Part shown: piece after piece, positions 51,131-59,011 of the stretch
Numbering within the stretch: the stretch's first letter is position 1
Layout: each line of letters begins with the position of its first letter
Notes under the pieces: model-generated
Database searches by the model: none
Seen by the model: only the letters and a program-made list of their open reading frames with translations
Told to the model about the DNA's origin: nothing
DNA from: Clostridiales bacterium
GTDB taxonomy: Bacteria > Bacillota_A > Clostridia > Oscillospirales > Oscillospiraceae
Direction: 5' to 3'
Assembly: GCA_014799485.1 (NCBI GenBank)
Contig: JAAVHY010000045.1
Location: 1 to 64,000 of the forward strand
DNA: 64,000 nucleotides
Program-made: the position numbers and the translations under genes

Positions 51131-51181
51131 TTGACACGACTTATTTACTCGTGTATGATAAGAACACGAGTAAATAAGTCG
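51131..51181. promoter_or_regulatory. Consensus promoter filled by an 18-bp perfect palindrome (operator)
   Basis: A plus-strand promoter TTGACA (51131-51136), 17-base spacer, TATGAT (51154-51159) reads towards the gene at 51202. A perfect inverted repeat covers the spacer and the region after the -10: arm 51137-51154 (CGACTTATTTACTCGTGT), 9-base spacer, arm 51164-51181. Bound protein would block polymerase completely. The divergent XRE gene is the obvious candidate repressor. Confidence 0.85.
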
Positions 51182-51201
51182 CATATTGGGAGTTGATACT
51201 T

Positions 51202-51456
51202 ATGACCAATGCCATGGAAGTCCTGTTCAGCTACGCCCAAGAGTGGCTGGAAAAACCCCTTCTCCTGCTGGAGCCCGAGTACGAAAACGCCCTGCGCCAT
51301 GCGGACAGCCAGGAACAGCGCCTGCGGGCCGCGCTCAATGACGGGGAAGCACAGCTCTTGGACAGCCTCATCGACGAGCGGAACACACTGTTCTTTTTCC
51401 ATCAACAGGCCATGTTCCGCGCCGGGTTCCAGCTCGCCCTGGAGCTGTCCCGCTGA
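51202..51456 (+). CDS. Small DUF6809-like helical protein
   Basis: An 84-residue acidic protein. LLLEPEYENALRHADSQEQRLRAALNDGEAQLLDSLIDERN and the closing FFFHQQAMFRAGFQLALELS resemble DUF6809-type proteins, small helical products common near XRE genes in Clostridia. No enzyme motif or membrane segment is seen. GGGAG lies nine bases before the ATG. Function unknown; its tight palindromic control suggests the product is normally kept off. It converges on topA with a one-base gap and no terminator. Confidence 0.75.
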   Translation: MTNAMEVLFSYAQEWLEKPLLLLEPEYENALRHADSQEQRLRAALNDGEAQLLDSLIDERNTLFFFHQQAMFRAGFQLALELSR

Positions 51457-51457
51457 C

Positions 51458-53833
51458 CTACTCCTCCGTTTTCTTGGCCGTGGTCTTTTTTGCCGTGGTT
51501 TTCTTCGCTGTGGTGGTCTTCTTGGCGGCAGTCGTCTTGGACGCGGCCTTTTTCGTGGCCGTGGTCTTTTTCGCGGCGGCGGTCTTAGCGGTAGACGCGG
51601 ACTTCTTCGCGGTGGTTTTCTTGGCGGTGGACTTCTTCGCCGCCGGCTTTTCCGCCGTCTGGGCGCCCTCGCCCCCGGCGGCGTTGTCCGCCTTTTTCTT
51701 ATACCCGCCCCGCTTGTCCTCCGGGGTGAAGTTGGAGCAGTCCGGGTTGATGCAGAAGGGCCGCTTGAACCCCTTGCCCGCCAGCTTGAACATGGTCTGG
51801 CCGCAGATGGGGCAGTTGTCCTTCACGGGCACGTCCCAGGTCATGAAGTCGCACCGCTTGGCCTCTACCTTGCTGTTCAAATGCTCACAGCAGTAATAGG
51901 TGTACTGCTTGTTGTTCTTTTTGCTCACGCCGGTGCGCTTGACCAAGCGGCCCCCGCACTTGGGGCATTTCCCCGGCATCTCCACCACCAGCGGCTTGGT
52001 GAAGGTACACTCCGGCCAGCCAGGACAGGCCAGGAAGCGCCCGAAGCGCCCCATCTTCACCACCATTTTCCGGCCGCACAGGTCGCACACCTCGTCCGAT
52101 TCCTCATCGGGCACCTTGATGCGCTCGCCGTCCAGCTCGCTCTCCGCCTTTTTCAGCTCCGCGTCAAAGCCGGAGTAGAACTCGCCCAGCACCTGCTTCC
52201 ACGCCGCCTCGCCCGCTTCCACCTTGTCCAGCCTGCTCTCCATCTGGGCGGTGAAATCGGTGTCCACGATATCGGGGAATTTCTCCTTCATCAGCCCCGT
52301 GACCACCTCGCCCAGCGGCGTGGGCCGGAGGTATTTGCCCTCCTTCACCACATACTGCCGGTCGGTGATGGTGGAGATGGTGGGGGCGTAGGTGGACGGA
52401 CGGCCCACGCCCTTTTCCTCCAGCGCCTTGATGAGCGTGGCCTCGGTGAACCGGGCCGGGGGCTGGGTAAAGTGCTGGGCGGGGGTAAGGCCGCCCAGCT
52501 TCAGCGGCTCCCCCTCCTTCAAATCGGGCAGCGGGGACTGGGGCGCCTCGTCGTCCTCGTCACGGCTCTCCTCGTAAACCGCTGTAAAGCCGGAAAACTT
52601 CACAGAGGAATGACTGGCGCGGAAACGGTATCCCGCCGCCTCCGTCTCAATGATCACGCTGTCGTACACTGCCGCCGCCATCTGGCAGGCCAGGAAGCGG
52701 CTCCAAATCAGCTTATAGAGGCGGTATTGGTCGGCGGTCAGGCTCTTCCTCACATCCTCCGGGGTGAGGTTCACGTCGGAGGGGCGGATGGCTTCGTGGG
52801 CGTCCTGGGCGCTGCCTTTGGACTTGAACCGCCGGGTCTTTTCCGGGTAATACTGCTTGCCATAGCGGCTCTGGATAAAGGTTTTCGCCGCCGTCAGCGC
52901 CTCTTCGGACAGCCGCAGCGAATCGGTACGCATATAGGTGATGAGGCCCACGGTGCCCACGCCCTGGATGTCGATGCCCTCATAGAGCTGCTGGGCGATG
53001 GACATGGTGCGCCGGGGGATCATGTTCAGCTTTCGCGAGGCCTCCTGCTGGAGGGTGGAGGTGGTGAACGGCGGGGCCGGGGAGCGGTTCTTGTCCTGCC
53101 GCTTCACGCTTTTTACCGTAAAGGCAGAATCCTTCACAGTATTTATGATAGTGTTCACCTGCTCCTCGCTGGTGAGCTCCATCCGCTTTTCCTTGCCGTA
53201 GAAGTCCGCTTTGAAGCCGCCCAGGTTGGGGGCGACGCGGGACAGGTCGGCGGTGATGGACCAGTACTCCTGGGGGGTGAAGGCGCGGATCTCCTCCTCC
53301 CGCTCCACCGCCAGCCTGGTGGCCACGGACTGCACCCGCCCTGCGGACAGCCCCCGGCGGATCTTCTTCCACAGCAGCGGGGACAGCTGATAGCCCACCA
53401 GCCGGTCCAGCACCCGCCGGGCCTGCTGGGCGTCCACCAGATCCTGGTCGATGTCCCGGGGATTGGCGATGGACTCCTTGACCACCTTTTGGGTGATCTC
53501 GTTGAAGGTGACCCGGCAGGTCTTTTCCTTGGGCACTCCCAGCACCGACTGGAGGTGCCAGGAGATGGCCTCCCCCTCCCGGTCAGGGTCGGTGGCCAGA
53601 TAGACCTTGTCGCTGGCTTTGGCGGACTTGCGCAGCTCGCGGATCACGTCCGCCTTGTCTTTGATGTTCGAGTACTCCGGCTCAAAGGTAGACACGTCCA
53701 CCCCCAGGGTGCTCTTGGGCAGATCCCGGATGTGGCCCATGGACGCTTTTACCTCGAAGCCGGGGCCCAGATATTTCCCGATGGTTTTCGCCTTTGCCGG
53801 CGACTCCACAATGACCAAATTCGTTTTTGCCAT
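51458..53833 (-). CDS. topA: DNA topoisomerase I
   Basis: Type IA topoisomerase that relaxes negative supercoils. In 791 residues the TOPRIM domain (LVIVESPAKAKTIGKYLG, TDPDREGEA at 81-89) is followed by the catalytic core with active-site Tyr300 in GLITYMRTDSLR. Three C-terminal zinc-ribbon units come next (CDLCG...CPGWPEC, CPKCG...CC, CPICG...CINPDC). The last 65 residues are a low-complexity Lys/Ala/Thr tail built of AKKTT units, probably binding DNA or RNA polymerase. It follows dprA by 8 bases. Confidence 0.97.
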   Translation of the reverse strand: MAKTNLVIVESPAKAKTIGKYLGPGFEVKASMGHIRDLPKSTLGVDVSTFEPEYSNIKDKADVIRELRKSAKASDKVYLATDPDREGEAISWHLQSVLGVPKEKTCRVTFNEITQKVVKESIANPRDIDQDLVDAQQARRVLDRLVGYQLSPLLWKKIRRGLSAGRVQSVATRLAVEREEEIRAFTPQEYWSITADLSRVAPNLGGFKADFYGKEKRMELTSEEQVNTIINTVKDSAFTVKSVKRQDKNRSPAPPFTTSTLQQEASRKLNMIPRRTMSIAQQLYEGIDIQGVGTVGLITYMRTDSLRLSEEALTAAKTFIQSRYGKQYYPEKTRRFKSKGSAQDAHEAIRPSDVNLTPEDVRKSLTADQYRLYKLIWSRFLACQMAAAVYDSVIIETEAAGYRFRASHSSVKFSGFTAVYEESRDEDDEAPQSPLPDLKEGEPLKLGGLTPAQHFTQPPARFTEATLIKALEEKGVGRPSTYAPTISTITDRQYVVKEGKYLRPTPLGEVVTGLMKEKFPDIVDTDFTAQMESRLDKVEAGEAAWKQVLGEFYSGFDAELKKAESELDGERIKVPDEESDEVCDLCGRKMVVKMGRFGRFLACPGWPECTFTKPLVVEMPGKCPKCGGRLVKRTGVSKKNNKQYTYYCCEHLNSKVEAKRCDFMTWDVPVKDNCPICGQTMFKLAGKGFKRPFCINPDCSNFTPEDKRGGYKKKADNAAGGEGAQTAEKPAAKKSTAKKTTAKKSASTAKTAAAKKTTATKKAASKTTAAKKTTTAKKTTAKKTTAKKTEE

Positions 53834-53841
53834 GCTCTCAA

Positions 53842-55080
53842 CTACTCCATTTTCAATTTGACGGCGGCCCGGAACCGCTTGCCGCTCTCCTCGGTCACGT
53901 ACCCCTGAATCTGCAGCAGCGTCAGGGCGGACAGCACCCGCCGGGCTGGGATCTGGGTGCGTTCCACCAGATCGTCCGCCTGGACCACGCCCCCGTCCAG
54001 GGCCAGCAGCAGCTCCCGCTGGTCGTCGGTCAGCTTATCTTTACAATCCGACCAACAGAGATATACCATGTCGTCCTTGTCTTCTTTGGGCGGCTTTTCT
54101 TTTGTGCCGCGGGGCTCCCGGTATTCCGGCACGATGGCCGCGCCCTCCAGGCGCTGCGCCCGCGCCTCCGGGGACAGTTCCCGCACAGGCCGCAGTTTGC
54201 TGGGGAAGCGCTCCGAAAACTCGCACAGCACGTCGTCCGCCCCCAGGATAAGCTTTGCCGCGCCCTCCTGGATCAGACGGTTCGTGCCCTCGCTTTCCGG
54301 CGCGTCAATGGGGCCGGGAACGGCGAACACCTCCCGATCCTGGTCCAGCGCGTGGCCCACTGTCAGCAGGGTGCCGCCGGAGCGGCCGCTCTCCACGGCA
54401 ATGACGCCCATCGACAGGCCGCTGATGATACGGTTGCGGATGGGGAAATTTGCGCCTTTCGGCTCCGTTCCCGGCGGATACTCGGAAATCAGCGCCCCTA
54501 CCGCCGCCACGTCCGCGTACAGATCCTTGTGATACCAGGGATAGACCCGGTCAATACCGCCGCCCAGCACAGACACCACCGGCCCGCCTACCTTCAGCGC
54601 ACCCCGCACGGCGGAGGCGTCGATACCCTCCGCCATACCGGTCACAATAAGCGCGCCCTGCCGCGTGAGCTCAGCGGACAGCTTGGAGGCCGCCTGTACG
54701 CCGTATGGCGTGGCCCTCCGGGTGCCCACCATGGCAATGGCCAGCTCTTCGTCAAAGGCAAACTGCCGTCCCTTCCAGTAGAGCACCATGGGCGGCTGGT
54801 GGATGGCCTTGAGCCGCTCCGGATAGGTGGCGTCCTGGAGGGTAAGCAAGCGGATGCCCAGCCTGTCGCAGTCTCCCAGGATCTCATCGGCCAGATCCAG
54901 CGACTTGTTCATCAGGGAACGGATGGCCGCATCGGGCAGCCCGCCCACCAGCCGGTACGCCTCCTCGTCGGCGGCGTGTACCAGCTCCGGGGTGCCGAAA
55001 TACTCCAGCACCCGGATAGCGCTCTGTCCCGCCAGCCCTTTGCGCTGGGTCAGCCAAATCCAATGCTTTAGGTTAGACAT
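53842..55080 (-). CDS. dprA: DNA-processing protein DprA
   Basis: Loads RecA on incoming single-stranded DNA during transformation. The 412-residue product has an N-terminal helical/SAM-like region (LKHWIWLTQRKGLAGQSAIRVLEYFG). The Rossmann core has AIAMVGTRRATPYG, LIVTGMAEGIDASAVRGAL, VLGGGIDRVYP, RNRIISGLS and ESGRSGGTLLTVGHALDQDREVFAVPG. A C-terminal winged helix (DDLVERTQIPARRVLSALTLLQIQGYV) follows. No other competence genes are in the window. AGGGGG precedes the ATG. Confidence 0.95.
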   Translation of the reverse strand: MSNLKHWIWLTQRKGLAGQSAIRVLEYFGTPELVHAADEEAYRLVGGLPDAAIRSLMNKSLDLADEILGDCDRLGIRLLTLQDATYPERLKAIHQPPMVLYWKGRQFAFDEELAIAMVGTRRATPYGVQAASKLSAELTRQGALIVTGMAEGIDASAVRGALKVGGPVVSVLGGGIDRVYPWYHKDLYADVAAVGALISEYPPGTEPKGANFPIRNRIISGLSMGVIAVESGRSGGTLLTVGHALDQDREVFAVPGPIDAPESEGTNRLIQEGAAKLILGADDVLCEFSERFPSKLRPVRELSPEARAQRLEGAAIVPEYREPRGTKEKPPKEDKDDMVYLCWSDCKDKLTDDQRELLLALDGGVVQADDLVERTQIPARRVLSALTLLQIQGYVTEESGKRFRAAVKLKME

Positions 55081-55089
55081 AACAGCCCC

Positions 55090-55869
55090 CTACTCCCATA
55101 CGTCATCGTTTCGCGCCATCTCCCACAGCACCACGGACGCGGCGACCGCCGCGTTCAGCGACTCGCACCGGGAGCGCATCGGGATCTTGACCGTCTTTTG
55201 GCACAGCTCCAGGGCCTTGTCCGATACGCCCCGGCCCTCACTGCCGATGATCACAGCCGCTTTTTTCAGCGGAACCTCCCGTACATCCGCGGTGTCCTCC
55301 CGCAGCGCCGCGGCGTACAGCGGGATACCGGCCTGGGCCAGCCTTTCCGCCGCCTCTTCCAGCGTCCCCTCATACGCGGGCAGACGGAACACCGCCCCCA
55401 TGGTCGCCCGGACCGTCTTGGGATTCCACGGATCGGCACAGCCGTTACACAAAATCAGCCCGTCCGCCCCAAAAGCGTCAGCTGCGCGCCAAACAGTCCC
55501 CACGTTGCCCGGGTCCTGGACGCCATCCAGCAGTAAATACCGTCCGTTCACGATCCGCTCCGGCATGGCAAGTGACTTTGCTTTGCAGATAAACACGATC
55601 CCCTGGGGGCTCTCCGTGTCCGCGATGGAGGAAAGCAGGCTGTCCGCCACCTCTATCACCCTCACATTGGGGGCAAACTGGGGCAGCGGCACACCTGAAG
55701 CACAGATCACAGTCTCCAGCTCTGCCCCCCAGCGCAGGGCCTCGGCCAGCAGTTTTGGCCCCTCCCCCGCAAAAGCCCCTTCCGAACGGCGGAAAGAGCG
55801 GCGGCTGTTCAGCTTGCGCACCCGGCCCAAAAGAGGGTTCGCTTTGCTGGTGATCACTTCCCGCTCCAC
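55090..55869 (-). CDS. TrmH/SpoU family RNA methyltransferase
   Basis: SAM-dependent 2'-O-ribose methyltransferase of the SPOUT superfamily, 259 residues. The N-terminal substrate-binding part (ITSKANPLLGRVRKLNSRRSFRRSEGAFAGEGPKLLAEAL) is followed by the knotted catalytic domain with YLLLDGVQDPGNVGTVWRAADAFGADGLILC, VRATMGAVFRLPAY, VIIGSEGRGVS and IPMRSRCESLNAAVAASVVLWEMAR. Start at GTG 55869 with GGGAGGG upstream. The rRNA or tRNA target is not known. Confidence 0.92.
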   Translation of the reverse strand: MEREVITSKANPLLGRVRKLNSRRSFRRSEGAFAGEGPKLLAEALRWGAELETVICASGVPLPQFAPNVRVIEVADSLLSSIADTESPQGIVFICKAKSLAMPERIVNGRYLLLDGVQDPGNVGTVWRAADAFGADGLILCNGCADPWNPKTVRATMGAVFRLPAYEGTLEEAAERLAQAGIPLYAAALREDTADVREVPLKKAAVIIGSEGRGVSDKALELCQKTVKIPMRSRCESLNAAVAASVVLWEMARNDDVWE

Positions 55870-55895
55870 GATTTTCCCTCCCTGATCCAATGCGC

Positions 55896-55929
55896 AAAAG
55901 CATACCGGCGGGTCTGCCGGTATGCTTTT
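55896..55929 (-). terminator. Terminator of greA-lysS
   Basis: A perfect 14-bp stem (55896-55909 with 55916-55929, loop of 6), 11 bases beyond the lysS stop. The run of Ts on the minus strand is short. Confidence 0.8.
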
Positions 55930-55940
55930 GGGGCAAATTC

Positions 55941-57449
55941 TTAATCCAGCGGCTTCATCGTCGGGAACAGCAGGACCTCCCGGATGGAGTCATTGTTGGT
56001 GAGCAGCATCACACATCGGTCAATGCCGATGCCCAGTCCGCCGGTGGGCGGCATACCATATTCCAGCGCGGTGAGGAAATCCTCGTCCATCATGCCGGCC
56101 TCGTCGTCCCCCTTTGCCCGCAGCTCCACCTGCTTCTGGAAGCGCTGGCGCTGGTCGATGGGGTCGTTGAGCTCGGAGAACGCGTTGCCCATCTCGCTGT
56201 GACAGATGAACAGCTCGAACCGCTCGGTGAGCCGGGGATCCGCCGGGGAGCGCTTGGCCAGCGGGGACACGTCCACCGGGTGCATGGTGATAAAGGTGGG
56301 CTGAATGAGCTTGTCCTCCACCCGCTGATCAAACACTTCGTAAAGGGCGTTGCCCCAGGTTTTGTCAGCGGTCTCCGGCAGCTCCACGCCGATGGACCTG
56401 GCTGCGGCCACGGCCTCCTCATCAGAGGTGATCGCCATAAAATCCAGGCCGGTGTACTGCTTCACAGCCTCGTGCATGGGCAGACGGGGCCAGCCCCGGG
56501 TCAGGTCGATCTGCTCCCCCTGCCACTCCACCTGATAGGTGCCCAAGATCTTCTGGGCGGCGGAGGACAGCAAATCTTCAAACAGATCCATCATGTCGTT
56601 GAAATCGGCGTAAGCCTGATACAGCTCGATGGTGGTGAACTCCGGGTTGTGCCGGTTGTCCATGCCCTCGTTGCGGAAAATGCGGCCCATCTCGTACACC
56701 CGCTCCAGGCCACCCACGATGAGCCGCTTCAGCGGCAGCTCAGTGGCAATGCGCATGTACATGTCGATGTCCAGGGTGTTGTGATGGGTGATAAAGGGCC
56801 GGGCGGTGGCCCCGCCGGAGATGGTGTTGAGCACCGGGGTCTCCACTTCCATGAAGCCCCGGGCATCCATAAAGTCCCGCACATGCTTGATGAACTGGGA
56901 GCGGATCATGAAATTGCGCTTCACGTCCGGGTTGACGATCAAATCCACATACCGCTGGCGGCAGCGGGTCTCCACGTCCGTCAGGCCATGGAACTTCTCC
57001 GGCAGGGGCAGCAGGGACTTGGACAGCAGGGTGATGGTCTTGGCCTTGATGGAGATCTCGCCCCGCTTGGTGCGGAATACTTCCCCTTCCACGCCCACGA
57101 TATCGCCGATGTCGTACTTCTTAAAGGCCGCCAGCGCCTCCTCCCCCACGTCGTCGATGCGCACGTAGAGCTGGATGCGTCCCGCGCCGTCCTGGAGATC
57201 GGAAAACACGGCCTTGCCCATCCCGCGCTTGCTCATGAGCCGGCCCGCCAGCCGGACAGTCTGCCCCTCCAGCTCTTCAAAACGCCCCTTTACCTCATCG
57301 CTGTGGTGGGTGACGTCGAACTTGGTGATGACAAACGGATCCTGTCCCTTTTCCCGCAGGTCGCTGAGCTTGTCCCGCCGGATCTGGAGCAGCTCGGACA
57401 GGGAGGGCTCCTCCTGGACGGCCTGCCGGTCGTTGGTCTGATCAGACAT
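55941..57449 (-). CDS. lysS: Lysyl-tRNA synthetase, class II
   Basis: Charges tRNA-Lys in the cytoplasm. The 502-residue product has the N-terminal OB-fold anticodon domain (VRLAGRLMSKRGMGKAVFSDLQDGAGRIQLYV). The class II catalytic domain shows motif 1 (FMEVETPVLNTISGGATARPF), motif 2 (FRNEGMDNRHNPEFTTIELYQAYADFNDMM) and motif 3 (GGLGIGIDRCVMLLTN). The ATG at 57449 has AAAGGAG upstream. It follows greA by 35 bases, the common greA-lysS order. Confidence 0.98.
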   Translation of the reverse strand: MSDQTNDRQAVQEEPSLSELLQIRRDKLSDLREKGQDPFVITKFDVTHHSDEVKGRFEELEGQTVRLAGRLMSKRGMGKAVFSDLQDGAGRIQLYVRIDDVGEEALAAFKKYDIGDIVGVEGEVFRTKRGEISIKAKTITLLSKSLLPLPEKFHGLTDVETRCRQRYVDLIVNPDVKRNFMIRSQFIKHVRDFMDARGFMEVETPVLNTISGGATARPFITHHNTLDIDMYMRIATELPLKRLIVGGLERVYEMGRIFRNEGMDNRHNPEFTTIELYQAYADFNDMMDLFEDLLSSAAQKILGTYQVEWQGEQIDLTRGWPRLPMHEAVKQYTGLDFMAITSDEEAVAAARSIGVELPETADKTWGNALYEVFDQRVEDKLIQPTFITMHPVDVSPLAKRSPADPRLTERFELFICHSEMGNAFSELNDPIDQRQRFQKQVELRAKGDDEAGMMDEDFLTALEYGMPPTGGLGIGIDRCVMLLTNNDSIREVLLFPTMKPLD

Positions 57450-57484
57450 TGATGTTCTCTCCTTTATCTCTTGACCGGCCGCCC

Positions 57485-57958
57485 TCATCGCTGGATGGCG
57501 GCCACCTCGTATTCGATGTTGCCCGCGGGGGCCTCTACCACAGCGATATCGCCGATGGCTTTGCCCAGCAGGGCTTTGCCGAAGGGGGACTCCTCAGAGA
57601 TACGGCCGTTCATGGGATCCGCCTCTTGGGAGCCTACCACCTGATAGGTCTCCTCTTCCCCTGTGACAACGTCCCTTACCGTGATCCGGCTGCCCATACG
57701 CACCGTGTTGGGGTCTTCGTCGTGCTCTTCGATCACCACACAGTTGGCCAGGATGTTCTCCAGCTCGGCGATGCGGGAATAGAGCTTGCCCTGCTCGTTC
57801 TTCGCCTCGTCATATTCGCTGTTCTCCGACAGGTCGCCGAAGGAGCGGGCCTCTTTGATGAGGTCGGCCACCTCCTTCTCGCGCACGGTCTTGAGATAGG
57901 TCAGCTCTTTTTTCAGTTCCTCCAGACGCTCGGCGCTCAGCTTGAATTCCTTGGCCAT
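57485..57958 (-). CDS. greA: Transcription elongation factor GreA
   Basis: Rescues backtracked RNA polymerase by stimulating transcript cleavage. The 157-residue product has the N-terminal coiled coil (LSAERLEELKKELTYLKTVREKEVADLIKEARSFGDLSENSEYDEAKNEQ) with the acidic tip DLSENSEYD, and the C-terminal FKBP-like domain (VGSQEADPMNGRISEESPFGKALLG). Driven by the fully consensus promoter at 58010-58038. Confidence 0.97.
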   Translation of the reverse strand: MAKEFKLSAERLEELKKELTYLKTVREKEVADLIKEARSFGDLSENSEYDEAKNEQGKLYSRIAELENILANCVVIEEHDEDPNTVRMGSRITVRDVVTGEEETYQVVGSQEADPMNGRISEESPFGKALLGKAIGDIAVVEAPAGNIEYEVAAIQR

Positions 57959-58009
57959 CTTTGCCTCATCCTTTCTTCCTCCGCATTACCGCGGCAGTTG
58001 TTCTAAGGA

Positions 58010-58038
58010 ATTATAGATATTTTATCCGTCTTTGTCAA
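58010..58038 (-). promoter_or_regulatory. Perfect-consensus promoter of greA-lysS
   Basis: Minus-strand TTGACA (58033-58038), 17-base spacer, TATAAT (58010-58015): no mismatch to the sigma-A consensus. The leader is about 45 bases. Confidence 0.9.
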
Positions 58039-58068
58039 GTGGTTCCAGGACATCGAAAGCACAATCGG

Positions 58069-58491
58069 TCATTTTTTCCGGCCAGACGCCCGCTTTTTCC
58101 GTTTTCCGCCCCCGATCAGTCCCGCCAGCGCGCCGCCGCACAGGCAGCCTGCCAGCTCGATCAGGGCCTGGGCCCCCAGCTCCAGGGCATCGCTCATCAG
58201 CAGGCCCACGGCCAAAATCAGCAGGTAGCATACCGCCCCGGTGGCAAGCCCTCCCAGCAGGCGCCGGGACTTCCAGCGGACGCAGGCCAGCAGCCCTCCC
58301 AAAAAGCAGCCCAATACGCAGGCCGCCGCCGTCACCTGGGGCGCGGCGTCCTCCTTCAAGATACCCTTCGACACCGCCAGCGCGCCCAGCAGCAGGATCA
58401 CCAGCTCCACGCCCAGGGCCAGCAGTCCGCCCAACGCCACCCCTGTGGCCATCTGCACCGCGTTGTTCCCCTGAGCCTCGGCCTTACCCAT
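58069..58491 (-). CDS. DUF3792/TIGR04086 family membrane protein
   Basis: A 140-residue protein with four hydrophobic helices, a short N-terminal cytoplasmic part and a basic C-terminus (GGGKRKKRASGRKK). It matches the TIGR04086 clostridial membrane family, usually next to yajC and tgt, as here. The function is unknown; location suggests a link to Sec-dependent export. The ATG at 58491 has AAGGGGTG upstream, inside the arm of a long hairpin (58494-58542). Confidence 0.85.
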   Translation of the reverse strand: MGKAEAQGNNAVQMATGVALGGLLALGVELVILLLGALAVSKGILKEDAAPQVTAAACVLGCFLGGLLACVRWKSRRLLGGLATGAVCYLLILAVGLLMSDALELGAQALIELAGCLCGGALAGLIGGGKRKKRASGRKK

Positions 58492-58493
58492 AA

Positions 58494-58542
58494 AAGCACC
58501 CCTTTTCACATGGTTTCTATACCATATGCAAAAGGGGTGCTT
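58494..58542 (-). promoter_or_regulatory. Hairpin covering the ribosome binding site of the DUF3792 gene
   Basis: Perfect 13-bp arms 58494-58506 and 58530-58542, with an inner ATGGT/ACCAT stem. In the mRNA the second arm is AAAAGGGGTGCTT, which holds the ribosome binding site, and the hairpin ends 2 bases before the ATG. A TTTT follows, so it may also end part of the yajC transcript. Confidence 0.65.
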
Positions 58543-58554
58543 GCCATTCCTGGA

Positions 58555-58914
58555 TTATTTGTCAGACTTCTTGCCCTTTTTCTCTTCCTTTTCCGGCATG
58601 GGGGCTTCCTCGGTGCTCTGGGTGCCCTTGCTGGAAATGGCCCACTTGGTGAACTCTATCCGGACCCGGTCGGCGCCGGTCTCAAGGACGACGGTCTGGT
58701 CCTTCACGGCGCAGATCGTGCCTACGATGCCGCCGATGGTGGTGATGGTGTCGCCCACCTTCAAGCTGCTGCGCATTTCGTCAGCTGCTTTCTTTTTCTT
58801 ATTTTCGGGACGGATAAGCAGGAAGTAGAAGACGGCGATCATCACCACGATCATGAGAAGTGATGGGAACATGGACACACTTTCGGGCGCCGCGGCGGCG
58901 GACAGAATAAACAT
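58555..58914 (-). CDS. yajC: Preprotein translocase subunit YajC
   Basis: Small membrane accessory of SecDF/SecYEG. The 119-residue product has one transmembrane helix (PSLLMIVVMIAVFYFLLIRP, residues 17-36) followed by the conserved KKKKAADEMRSSLKVGDTITTIGGIVGTI. The tail is Lys/Glu-rich. The ATG at 58914 follows GGAGGAACC; about 50 residues of upstream open frame are not coding. It is downstream of tgt, the common tgt-yajC order. Confidence 0.95.
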   Translation of the reverse strand: MFILSAAAAPESVSMFPSLLMIVVMIAVFYFLLIRPENKKKKAADEMRSSLKVGDTITTIGGIVGTICAVKDQTVVLETGADRVRIEFTKWAISSKGTQSTEEAPMPEKEEKKGKKSDK

Positions 58915-59011
58915 GATGGTTCCTCCAATATCAAGATGTAGACTGCTGCGGGGCATTATAAAGATTATAGCGGAAACGGCTGGTAAAGACAAGCCCTTTT
59001 CAAAATATATT

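Noticed and set aside
50910..51456. Calling the XRE/small-protein pair a toxin-antitoxin system
   Set aside because: The layout is divergent rather than a co-transcribed pair, and the small protein has no toxin motif. Kept as an open finding instead.
51209..53908. 899-codon open frame on the plus strand opposite topA
   Set aside because: It is antisense to topA, which has full family motifs. The translation is repetitive Gly/Leu/His/Arg-rich, as expected from GC-rich antisense reading, and has no ribosome binding site.
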